Shown: in pieces, positions 11,576 to 21,146 of the stretch | How the letters are laid out: the number at the start of each line of letters is the position of its first letter | How positions within the stretch are numbered: position 1 is the first letter of the stretch | Assembly (NCBI GenBank): GCA_037179385.1 | Contig: CM074185.1 | Span: 51,587,000-51,650,999 of the forward strand | DNA length: 64,000 bases | DNA from: Holothuria scabra | Taxonomy: Eukaryota > Echinodermata > Holothuroidea > Aspidochirotida > Holothuriidae | Direction: 5' to 3' | Position numbers and translations under genes: made by a program | Notes under the pieces: model-generated | The model's database searches: none | The model's input: the letters and a program-made list of their open reading frames with translations, nothing else | Told to the model about the DNA's origin: nothing

Positions 11576-13108
11576 TAGAATCTTAGTAGTCATTGTTTTG
11601 AGCTTTAGTTTGCAATTAGAGCAAAATATCAGCAACTTGCTACGTGTTCAAGATAGCCCATTCAGTTTTCCCAATTTAGGTACGTTTTTAAGAGCTATTC
11701 GATGCAACTGTCGTCCCGAACGGGGGACATGCCCCGGTCCCCGCCACCACTGTTTTAGTGCATAACCATTCATGGCAAAGACGGACAAAACAATTGGAAA
11801 GATTACATGGACGTAACCTGGGCAAAGTCTCCAGTGGCTGTTCAAACCAACGTTTGAAAAGCCTTTGTAGAGCATCACAATCATTTTGCGTGGTGCACAT
11901 GCATACGATATTTGGAAATCTTACAGTAGGGGTATTCCTCCTCCCCCGTACGGCCCTAGATTGAAGCTAACCATCACTGACTGTTTGGCTTAGTGTATAT
12001 GCTTGAAGCTAATATATCCACTGAGCTAAACTTTGGTCCAAAAATTAGACTCCGTGGTTACATTTGAAGAAAGATAAACCTGTAGAGACTGGTAAGTCTT
12101 GACTTGACTGTCCTAGACAATCGATGTAGAACTATAAGCAAAGTCGAAACAGTGTACTATCGATCAATAATTCCGATCAACGCGCCGTTCAGAGTAAGTC
12201 TTTGCTCGTTTAGACTTAAATATGGCTCCCAATTTGTAAAGAAATAGAACGCGCCATTCAATTGCGCAAAAGTAAGGCACCAATTCAGTACACGGTTTCG
12301 GCACTACATGTTAGTCAGGTGAGTTATAAAAATATTCCTGCACTGGAATTAAGGCTGGGGTTTCTTTCATTTGCCTTTCCACCCTGCCGATCCCTTACTA
12401 ATCATAGTTTCCAGCAACTCCGTCCTCATCCTATCAGAAAGGTCGGCTCATATCGGACAAATTCTGCAGTCTGTCTCTGTGAAGAAGAGGAGATGAGTTG
12501 GAAAAATTAAACGTAAAACATTACTTGCTATTTAGCAGATCCTTGCTTAGGGCCAATTCAGAGACATGAAGTTGGTGGGAAGAGGTCTGTAAGTTTAGCC
12601 CATAATATGGTTAGCCACAGAGGAAGAAAATTCGGCAGAAATGTTGACTTTTATTTAATGTTGACACTAATTGAACTAAATGGTGACCTTAATTTTTATT
12701 CGATATCAGCATGCATTTTTATGTCTATGTAAAATCTATTTAAAGCAAACATTAACTCGAATAATGCAGGCATCAATTTGAAATATATCCGCCGTTAATT
12801 GAATATATGTCAGGATAAAATGAATATATAACTCAAATTTTTGAATACCTTAAAAAAGAGTGCAGTAGTCGTGCATGACCAATACAAAGTTTAAATTTAC
12901 AATGGAGTGTGTTGAAAACCTAATTTTAATTGTTAACTTAGTCTACGATTGTCTATTTACTTTGTATCGGTAAAGAGAGTCCATTTACTGGACCTAATGT
13001 ATTACGGTATGGCGTAATGTAATGTCTTCTTTGCGTAGGATATGTTAGATTGACGTAAAACCTTGTTAGTGTTTGGTAAATCTCGTAGTAGTAAGCCAAT
13101 AACGTCAA

Positions 13109-13280
13109 TAGTCCCCATCTCATTGGGGCCCGTCTCATTAGTCTCCCGTCTCATTGGTCCTCCGTCTCACTGGTCCCCCGTCTCAATAGTCCCCCGTCTC
13201 ATTGAACCCGGGGGACTAATGAGACGGAGACCAATGAGACGGGGGACCAACGAGACGAGGGACCAATGAGAAGGAGGACT
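13109..13280. repeat. Inverted GTCTCATT minisatellite
   Basis: The left half (13109-13206) has about six units of 15-17 bp of the type CCCCCGTCTCATTGGT. The right half (13207-13280) carries the same units in reverse complement (ACCAATGAGACGGGGG). The switch point is at GAACCCGGGGGA. The result is a palindromic minisatellite able to form a long GC-rich hairpin. A single-strand relative (ACCAATGAGACGAGG and similar words) lies at about 885-955. Confidence 0.8.
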
Positions 13281-14689
13281 ATAGAGCGGACCCTGTGCAT
13301 GGTGGGCATATTGCGATAGCCGTCAGTCTGAACAACCATTTTGCACGAACACCGTGCAACCCCAGTTCGTTGTACGGCTGTCCTGCTATTAACGCAGGCA
13401 TGCTGGGAAATTTACGTTCACTTCAGTATTACAGCCGTGTTTATCGAAGTAAAAGGCTTTTTTGTTATAATTACTACTGTTATTGATTCCATGGTAACGT
13501 TGTGCACTCTAAAAACAGTCAGACAGCTGGTAAAAAGTTCATTATCCGCTGGTTTCGTATGTGACAATACTGAAATGGGGTAAATGTTTACCAATGATTG
13601 GTCAGCCAAGCGGTTAGTTGCCCAATAAAGTGGTACATAAACACATTAACTGCCCGTAGATTCAACAATTTTGGACAAGGTTTGCCAAGTTTCAGTATTG
13701 TCATATAGGCCTATACGTGACCAGTGTTGGTGATTATTTTACCCACTGTTTTGAGAGTGTACTGACACAGATCTAAATAGGTGTTAAGCTTTAAATACTG
13801 ACAGTGGCTAAGTTACGGGGGTGGAGGCGTGCTCTGACTTTGCATCCTCCTATTTTGTCATTGCCACCCCCCTCCCCACACACACACTTGTCCCCTAAGT
13901 CAGGTCAGTTAGGAGTTAGTAAAGAGATTAACAAGATAACCCCTGAGACTTAATTTTTCATCCACAGATATGGCAAAACCTCAGAGCTCCCGAGAGCTTC
14001 CCCTGATCCCCCCACTCTCAGGAGCTGGCGCTTTGGGTAACATTTACACTTGCCCTTGATTTGACACCTAATTTTGACATTCTGGCGAAACAACTTCCGA
14101 ACTGAGGTTGGTAGTGCGATAAAGCGTTATGTTAAGACGTTGGACTTTTTGAAAGGCCCGTTCGACCTGGGAGCTGTTGTTACAAATCCCTGGTTCCACT
14201 TCGACCGGGGACATATTTTACGTCGTGTGCTTTTTTCAATAAGATAGTTCGGTAACTCAATGCCCAATGAAATTGTGGGGCACATCGTGGGATATGCAAA
14301 CCGAGCTCTGGACGTAGCGGTAGCATCCCCTTGTTTTCGTCAGTATGTGTATACAGCAGTAAGTGCTTTGCCAAGTTGAACGAAAATAAGAGTCTCAGTG
14401 CTTCTTTACGGCATATCATACAATTTTTACACCAACAAGTCAGAACGACACTTGAGATCCCTCCTTACGTTATGGATGGATCAAGACAGACTGATTTCAC
14501 CAAAATTTCATGTTAACTCAAATTTGTATTTACGTGTTTTACGGGCGGATTGGTTTGTTTATCCCGACCATTTTGACAATATGCGCATGTGCATAGCCAC
14601 CAAAACGAATTACCGAAATGTTTTTCTGCCTTTCTTCGCCCAAGTGTAATGTGGGTAGATGTGAGATTCCATTTAAAGCTATAAGTATA

Positions 14690-14775
14690 CCGCAATTGCT
14701 TGGTCAAGTGGTTAGAGCACCCGACTTGCAATCCGGAGGTTGCCTTTCTAGCTTCTACCCAACCAAGTACGACAT
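14690..14775 (+). mobile_element. tRNA-like SINE head
   Basis: The A-box-like TGGTCAAGTGGTTAGAGCA is followed by an anticodon-arm-like CCGACTTGCAATCCGG and then a degraded B box. The downstream part differs from the Glu-type SINE family. A similar head occurs at 63540. It is too degraded to be a tRNA gene. Confidence 0.5.
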
Positions 14776-15436
14776 GAATATCAGGTAAAGTGTCATTTTC
14801 AGACCCTCCGCGAGGACTTTGATCCTGGAGGAGGGGCAGACGGGCAGCACCCAACCAATTAAAATATTGGGGGAGGGGGAAACATATCGTTTTATCCGTA
14901 GTAGTGAACCTTGGGAACATCACATAAATCACATGTCAACATAGCTTAGGTCTACTGACATATCAGTGTCAGGAGAAGGTAAGATCCCTTTATATTTATA
15001 ACTACTTCTAGTTGTTTTTTACGGTCCTACATGAAACAGTGCTGGCTATGGTTTACAAAGTTTGGGCTGATAATATGTGTAAAATAGGCGGGTAGCCAGG
15101 ATTGTGTCATGGGGGTTGGGACACGAAATGAGAGGAAAGTCTAAGGATAGAGAGAAAAGACCGTTGTTTTAGTTTTTTTTGCATTGCAAGTTTGAGTCAC
15201 GAGGGGTTCTACCCCCGCTCCCGAGGCTACGCCACTGGTGTAGGATTTCTATTAAGCACGACAACAGCACCAGCCTATAGTCACGTGTACTGTTCGAGGG
15301 AGTTGCAGGGCTAAAAACACACAAATAGAGCTGTAAATATATGGTGATGTGTAGATATGGGTATTAAATATTCTTTGTCCATGGCGGTATTCTTTAGCTG
15401 TTTTCACCGTCAAATTGATTGGATGAACTAGACCGC

Positions 15437-15652
15437 GTATTTGGTCTAGCGGTAGAGCATCCGCCTCTCACGCGGAAGGCCTGGGTTCGATTCTCAGGTC
15501 AAATCATACCCAAGACTCTATGGAACCTACTGCTCTTGTACGTGCTGCTTCGCTTAAGCAATGGAATAGGGAAAACAAAGCAGTGAGCCACACCTAGAAA
15601 ATAGGGCGTGGCTAGCTGGAGTTGAAACTGGGCCGTAAGACTCCATCTAACT
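15437..15652 (+). mobile_element. tRNA-Glu-like SINE, most complete copy
   Basis: The head is tRNA-like: an A box in TGGTCTAGCGGTAGAGCA, an anticodon stem-loop CCGC-CTCTCAC-GCGG (CTC, Glu-type) and a B box in GGGTTCGATTC. A body follows with GACTCTATGGAACCTACTGC, GCAATGGAATAGGGAAAACA, CAGTGAGCCACA, AACTGGGCCGTAAGACTCC and a CTAACTT tail. The same body and tail occur in at least five other places in the window. SINEs are copied by LINE machinery and transcribed by RNA polymerase III from the A and B boxes. It is not a tRNA gene because the acceptor stem carries an insertion and the body follows. Confidence 0.8.
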
Positions 15653-16480
15653 TATCAAAGATTCGACAAACTGAGAGGTATTTGATTCAGCGTGTAGATT
15701 GCAGATTCAAAAGTTAAAGATCCGCGAACTCGATTTTGTGTTAAGAGGTGCCAATTTATTCAAACGTACAGATCCGGGTCACCTAGGAAATATTAGATAT
15801 ATATTCGCGAGGTTCAATCGAGTGGTGGATAGTTTACAGTTAGTTGTCAATGCAATAACGTATGTTTGCACGGTTTCTTTAAGCCCGATAAGCAATATCT
15901 TCTGGAAAAGCAAATGTATTCTGTGAGCATTCGTAGTAAGGCCAATTTACACTGCTGGTTGTCTCTAGCCATTTTTCGGAAAACGAACGGAATGTTCACC
16001 GGTAATAGGACCTGGTTCAACAAATGTTTGACGTGATTCATAGTGTAATAACAAACTTGAGAGAGTGTCGATACTTGACAAAGGGGTTAAAATAATAATG
16101 CTTGCTATATTCTTTGTCAGTAAGCTATGTCCTGTCATTTACACACTTTCAAAAATCATTCTCGGCAACAAAGATTGGCCGGCTTACTTACTACATGAAT
16201 TTTTGCTTCACTGAAAATACCTTTCCCTGTTTTCCATTTTTAGGTGACTCATTGAATCCCTTTTTACCCATATATTACTCCATTTCCTTTTCATCTTCTT
16301 CATCGGGTTTCTTCTTTCCTCCCCACACTCTTTTTATTTCCCCATTACTTTTTACTTAATAAGTATCAGACATGATTCTTGGTAAATCATGTGACAAATT
16401 TGTAACGATCGATCGATTGATTGTAACGGTTTTCTAATTCTACTTTTTCATACACTATATATATGCCGTTTATTACCCAG

Positions 16481-16681
16481 GGATCCCAAAGTGTGAGCAG
16501 CCTCAACTTGATCAAAATATAATCCAGAGGAGGTTTTCGGGTGCTAAGCTGGGCGATCTCTGGACCATTGGTACTATACTTCAGTTTTCTTGCAAGGAAC
16601 CATCTCGACTTGTTAACGACAACGATCTTGCTATTGAGTGTACTAGCGGTAACTGGAATTCTAGTGTGCCCGTTTGTAGAG
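16481..16681 (+). CDS. Exon 4: CCP module 4
   Basis: The exon is 201 nt, phase 1 at both ends, between TTATTACCCAG and GTAAGA. The four cysteines lie in PKCEQPQ, FSCKE, IECTS and PVCR, with GNW ahead of the last. The CEQP start and the extended GDLWTIGTILQFSC loop mark it as a paralogue of exon 3. It follows exon 3 in frame with the linker Ser-Gly-Ile-Pro and joins exon 5 as Arg-Asp-Thr-Lys. There is no ATG. The 17.9-kb intron after it holds the retrotransposon array. Confidence 0.85.
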
Positions 16682-16900
16682 GTAAGAAATATGTGAAATG
16701 TTGGAAGAGTCATGACTGTGTGTTACAATCTAAGAAGGCCAACGACGATTTGTTTTATTGGCACGAAGCAAAGCAACCTTCTCTGTTTTTTTTTTGTAAA
16801 TATATAATAAATATATATATATATAACCGTAATAGTAAAAAATAATTAATAATGTCAACCAGGCAATGGTAAAGTGCTCAACCCTGTAAAGGGAGCTGTA

Positions 16901-17240
<340 letters not shown>

Positions 17241-17600
17241 TGTTACGGCTTGGTCGCAATTCAAACCAATAACAGCGAAAGACCACAGAAGAGCGAGATT
17301 AAAATCAACAACTTAATTATTATTCACCTCTTACTTCCTTAAATTTACAACGATTACTCTTAAATCTACTCACAATCTTTTACGGCTTAAGGTTTCACTC
17401 TTTGTCCAAGGGGTAGTGTTGTTGGCGGCGATTGTACAGCAGCACAGCGTAGGACTCGGTTCTGCGAAGGCAGGATGAAGACTATAGTGATCGGTAAATG
17501 GCGACACAATTACAGCATTAAGCGGCGAAGCAGGCGTCTGGTCTCGGTATTATCTGTGTATCTTCTGTTCTCTCCTCTCCCGTCACACTGCTTGCATGAC

Positions 17601-17610
17601 CTTTTATATA
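17601..17610 (-). promoter_or_regulatory. LTR TATA box
   Basis: The minus-strand sequence TATATAAAAG lies in the middle of the LTR, downstream of the GAA/TTC motifs. It is the likely RNA polymerase II core promoter, placing the start of R a few tens of bases further on (lower coordinates). The same box recurs in the other LTRs at offsets of +5207, +10418 and +15629. Confidence 0.7.
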
Positions 17611-17775
17611 TCTGGTAGTTCTTCCGGAAAAGTCTGGAACTCACTCTAATGGAAACGTCTCGTTTGATCTCGTACAAAACAAACAGTGAACGTTCTGGGC
17701 TCGGTAACCCATAACCACAAGTTGGCTATTATTAGGCCATTACATCATACAGTGGTTTCCAGTAGGTGATCGTAC

Positions 17776-17864
17776 ATTCTCGAAACTGTGCGAATGTTCT
17801 CTGGGGTTACCCCTTGAATATGCTCGAGAGACAACACCGAAGCGAGCACTTTCTAGAACTTTCC
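17776..17864 (-). promoter_or_regulatory. Cluster of heat-shock-element-like motifs in U3
   Basis: On the minus strand 17850-17864 reads GGAAAGTTCTAGAAA, a perfect three-unit nGAAn/nTTCn/nGAAn array. 17791-17800 (AGAACATTCG) and 17776-17785 (TTTCGAGAAT) are perfect two-unit inverted pairs. A fourth pair, TTTCCGGAAG, lies near 17621-17630 just upstream of the TATA box. Heat shock factor binds arrays of inverted NGAAN units. The cluster repeats in all four LTRs. Activity is inferred. Confidence 0.55.
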
Positions 17865-17910
17865 ACTTGCTCGTCCGTGGATTCAATCTGGTTGATGTCG
17901 TCTCGTAACA

Positions 17911-17921
17911 CTCCCCCCCTT
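17911..17921 (-). promoter_or_regulatory. Polypurine tract, copy 1
   Basis: Read on the minus strand this is an uninterrupted purine run (AA, seven G, AG) touching the start of the 3' LTR. It is the expected plus-strand primer site. The equivalent in copy 2 (23118-23132) has eleven G. In copy 3 (28329-28343) it is interrupted by C. Confidence 0.8.
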
Positions 17922-18159
17922 GAAAGAGTTTTGGACGTCTAGGACAAAACTTAAGTTACAATATCTACAATATTACTTTATAGTAATAACTATAGTATTA
18001 CAGTATGCATTCTAATATCAAGTGGAAGGTGCTATCATAACATACAACTTGTTTTACAATATGATGATACATGAGTAGTTACATCATTAACACATACTGT
18101 GCTGCAGGCAACATCAAAATTTCAAAATTACAGTACGACTTTTAATTTACTCAATCAGA

Positions 18160-21114
18160 TTAAGTTCTTGACAAAGCATCAGGCACAACATTGTCTTTGC
18201 CTTTAATGTGCCTAATATCTACATTATATGATTGTAGAAATAAACTCCATCTCATCAATCTCTGATTCTTGTTCTTCATCTTAGACAGAAATGTCAGAGG
18301 ATTATGATCAGTATATACAATCACAGGGAAACTAGTAGTCCCCAAATAAACATCAAAGTGCTGAAGACCAAGTATCAAAGCTAATGTTTCTTTCTCAATT
18401 GTAGAATAATTTTTCTGATGTCTGTCAAATTTCTTTGAATAATAACACACTGGGTGATCTACACCATGCTCATCAGCTTGAAGCAAAACTACTCCTATAC
18501 CATTGTCACTGGCATCAACTGCCAGCTTAAACTGTTTTTCAAAATCTGGAGCAATCAACACTGGTGAACTCATTAGTGCTCTTTTCAATGATTCAAATGC
18601 TGCCTGACACTTTTCTGTCCAAACAAAATTCTCATCCGAGAACAAGCATACATATTCATTGATTAATGGTTTCATTTCTGATCTTTCTTTGTCATCTAGA
18701 TGACTTAACTTCTGATCAAGATTACTCAATACATCAGAGTTTTTTAACTTAATACACATGTCAGGAACATTATCAGCATTGATCTCATCATTATCATTGA
18801 ATTCTTGATCAACACTGATGATACACACTTGGTCACATGCATCATTAACTTTGACATTCACATCATGTTCACTTTCATCCTTAGAAATGTCACAATCCTC
18901 TCTTTCATAATATTTTTTCATCATATTAATGTGACAAACTCTCTTCGATTTACGCTTGTCAGGTGTCAAGATGACATAGTCTGTGTCATTGATCTTTCTT
19001 TCAATGACATAAGGTCCTTGAAAGCGAGCTTGAAGTGGCTGACCAGACACAGGCAAAAACACCAACACCTTCTCACCAGGCTTAAACTCTCTTTCTACAG
19101 TGGTCTTATCATACCACGCCTTCATTTTCTTCTGAGAACTCCTCAGATTTTCTTGAGCCAGTTCACATGCTCTGTGAAAACGATCTTTAAAGCGGGATAC
19201 ATAATCAAGCAGATGTATGTTTTCACCTGGATCTGATAACCACTTCTCCTTTAATAATTTCAATGGTCCACGAACTATGTGTCCGAAGACGAGTTCAAAT
19301 GGACTGAACCCAAGTGACTCCTGTACAGACTCCCTGACAGCAAACATTACAAATGGAATGCCTTCATCCCAATCTTTCTCATTGTCATGACAATATGTTT
19401 TTAACATATTTTTCAATGTTTGGTGAAACCTTTCTAAAGCCCCTTGGCTTTCGGGATGATAAGCCGAAGATTTAATTTGGTCTATGCCTAATTCATACAA
19501 CATCTGCTGGAATACAGTTGACATGAAATTAGACCCTTGATCTGACTGGATCTCCTTAGGTAACCCAAACAATGTGAAAAATTTAAGTAAAGCTTGTAAG
19601 ACTGTCCGAGCCTTAATATTTCTTAGAGGTATTGCCTCTGGAAACCTTGTCGAAGCACACATTATGGTTAATATATACTGATGTCCTGCCCTACTCTTAG
19701 GTAGAGGACCTACACAATCAATAATGACTCTACTAAATGGCTCTTCAAAAGCAGGAATTGGCTTTAAGGGTGCAGCCGGAATATTCTGATTCGGCTTCCC
19801 AACCATTTGACATGAATGACAAGTCTTACAAAATTTGGCCACATCACTCTTAAGTTTAGGCCAATAAAAGTGATTTAGAATTTTGTGGTAAGTCTTATTG
19901 ACCCCTAGGTGCCCTGCAAATGGCATTTCATGAGCAATACTCAGTATTTCCTTTCGATACACCCTAGGTACCACAATTTGATGGTAAATGCGCCACTCTT
20001 CATCTAATGGTGCATCAGGTGGTCGCCATTTACGCATCAAAACACCGTTCTTAAGGTAAAAACACACTGGGACGTCTTTCGACTCGTCCTCAGTGAGGGC
20101 GCCAGCAATTAGTGGCTGAAGCTCTTCATCATGTTGTTGTTGGACTGACAACTGGTCTTTATGGAGTGTGTCAGACATGTTTCTTTCCTGTTCTATCCCC
20201 TCACCATGTGTGGGGACAGGAGACTCACAATCCTGAAGATTTGCCATAAACGTTTGGCTGAGATCAAACCAGGAATCTTCACTTTCATCAATATTTTTAT
20301 TAGAGTCCTCTTTGGACTCTGACTCCACTTTTGGGAGTGCTGTTCCATCTTTAGGAACTAATACCTCAATTTTAGAGGGCGGAGGCTTAAATTTACCATC
20401 CTTCTTTTCAGAAATCATACCCTCACTTTTAGAGAGTGGATGTTCAAGATTATCATCCTTACATGATTCCCTACTTGTTTCACTTTTGGAAACTGTATCC
20501 TCACTTTTGGAGGCTGGATGTTTATGATTATCATCCATAGCAAGCTTTTGTGACATAGCTCTTGTGACAGCACAGGCTGGGGATAAATCTGGAAATTCCT
20601 TTTCTAATTGCTCTGTGTTGTTATAGTCACATGGTTTATCTGTCAAAATTGCATTGGCGACTACCTTTCCACCAGCTAGGTCATTGCCTAGCAACAGAGA
20701 TACCCCCTTTACAGGTAGAGTAGGTCTGACCCCTACTATGACCGACCCAGACACTGAATCTGACTTCAAATTAATTTTGTGAAGAGGGACAGAAATAAAT
20801 CCACACTCAACCCCCTGAATTAGTACATTTGCCCCTGTGGAAGTAGAGTCCGTTAATGGCAAAACTCCATCAAGAAGCAACGACTGAGTTGCGCCTGTGT
20901 CACGCAAAATTTTAATTTTGACGGGTGGATGAGCTGAATCCCCATCTAGGGAAATAAAACCCTCAGACACGAATGGAAGGTATTCTTCCTTAATTTGGTC
21001 ATTAGAATTAGGCCGTAAAGTCACGACTACCTCTGGAGAATTTTCTGCATTGGCTAAGGCATTTGGAGCTGTTTCAGTCTCCTTTAATTTTGCCAATTGA
21101 AAGCAATTTGCCAA
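18160..21114 (-). CDS. Copy 1 pol: protease, integrase, RT remnant, RNase H (984 codons, RT-deleted)
   Basis: Longest open frame of the array. Protease: RDTGATQSLL near residues 71-80 and LLGNDL near 141. Integrase: zinc finger H402, H410, C432, C435 and catalytic D466, D525, E561 (in ERF). A GPY/F-like module (FQGPY) precedes the terminus of the integrase part. Then comes the usual RT lead-in (LSHLDDKERSEMKPL...CLFSD), but it jumps at about 18630-18640 directly to FVWTEKCQAAFE, which normally follows RT. RNase H is complete: AVDAS, IEKETLA, YTDHNPL and VPDALSRT end. The RT palm with its YxDD is absent, so this copy cannot reverse-transcribe on its own. The frame is continuous with gag apart from one base, and the ORF start shown is a Met inside the zinc-knuckle region. 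Confidence 0.9.
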   Translation of the reverse strand: MANCFQLAKLKETETAPNALANAENSPEVVVTLRPNSNDQIKEEYLPFVSEGFISLDGDSAHPPVKIKILRDTGATQSLLLDGVLPLTDSTSTGANVLIQGVECGFISVPLHKINLKSDSVSGSVIVGVRPTLPVKGVSLLLGNDLAGGKVVANAILTDKPCDYNNTEQLEKEFPDLSPACAVTRAMSQKLAMDDNHKHPASKSEDTVSKSETSRESCKDDNLEHPLSKSEGMISEKKDGKFKPPPSKIEVLVPKDGTALPKVESESKEDSNKNIDESEDSWFDLSQTFMANLQDCESPVPTHGEGIEQERNMSDTLHKDQLSVQQQHDEELQPLIAGALTEDESKDVPVCFYLKNGVLMRKWRPPDAPLDEEWRIYHQIVVPRVYRKEILSIAHEMPFAGHLGVNKTYHKILNHFYWPKLKSDVAKFCKTCHSCQMVGKPNQNIPAAPLKPIPAFEEPFSRVIIDCVGPLPKSRAGHQYILTIMCASTRFPEAIPLRNIKARTVLQALLKFFTLFGLPKEIQSDQGSNFMSTVFQQMLYELGIDQIKSSAYHPESQGALERFHQTLKNMLKTYCHDNEKDWDEGIPFVMFAVRESVQESLGFSPFELVFGHIVRGPLKLLKEKWLSDPGENIHLLDYVSRFKDRFHRACELAQENLRSSQKKMKAWYDKTTVEREFKPGEKVLVFLPVSGQPLQARFQGPYVIERKINDTDYVILTPDKRKSKRVCHINMMKKYYEREDCDISKDESEHDVNVKVNDACDQVCIISVDQEFNDNDEINADNVPDMCIKLKNSDVLSNLDQKLSHLDDKERSEMKPLINEYVCLFSDENFVWTEKCQAAFESLKRALMSSPVLIAPDFEKQFKLAVDASDNGIGVVLLQADEHGVDHPVCYYSKKFDRHQKNYSTIEKETLALILGLQHFDVYLGTTSFPVIVYTDHNPLTFLSKMKNKNQRLMRWSLFLQSYNVDIRHIKGKDNVVPDALSRT

Positions 21115-21146
21115 TATGTGGCCCTTTTTGTGACAGAAACCACAAA

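Larger units (their letters stand above)
11032..16480 (+). other. Intron 3
   Basis: A 5449-bp intron. It contains a GCGCCA-family stretch (11300-11575), an inverted minisatellite (13109-13280), a tRNA-like SINE head (14690-14775) and a full tRNA-Glu-like SINE (15437-15652). Near 12538 an acceptor-like CAG and a donor-like GTAAGT bound a short phase-1 segment starting DPCLGP, but it lacks the rest of a CCP. I see nothing else. Confidence 0.6.
17241..17910 (-). repeat. LTR 1 (3' LTR of copy 1)
   Basis: 670 bp, starting TGTTACGG and ending TCTCGTAACA on the plus strand, with 7-bp terminal inverted repeats TGTTACG/CGTAACA. In element orientation it holds a TATATAAAAG TATA box at 17601-17610 and heat-shock-type GAA/TTC motifs upstream of it. 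In the listing it matches LTR 2 and LTR 3 wherever I compared them. Confidence 0.95.

Noticed and set aside
12539..12590. Short phase-1 segment starting DPCLGP with CAG and GTAAGT borders in intron 3
   Set aside because: It resembles the start of CCP3/4 but has only one cysteine and no continuation into a CCP. Too short to support.
14513..14932. 139-codon minus-strand ORF
   Set aside because: It overlaps a tRNA-like SINE head in antisense; no recognisable domain.
15437..15507. Functional tRNA-Glu gene
   Set aside because: A and B boxes and a CTC anticodon loop are present, but the acceptor stem has an insertion and a SINE body follows.
18805..19236. 143-codon plus-strand ORF, repeated at 24016 and 29227
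   Set aside because: It is antisense to the integrase/linker region of the retrotransposon and is conserved only because the three copies are nearly identical DNA. No recognisable domain.
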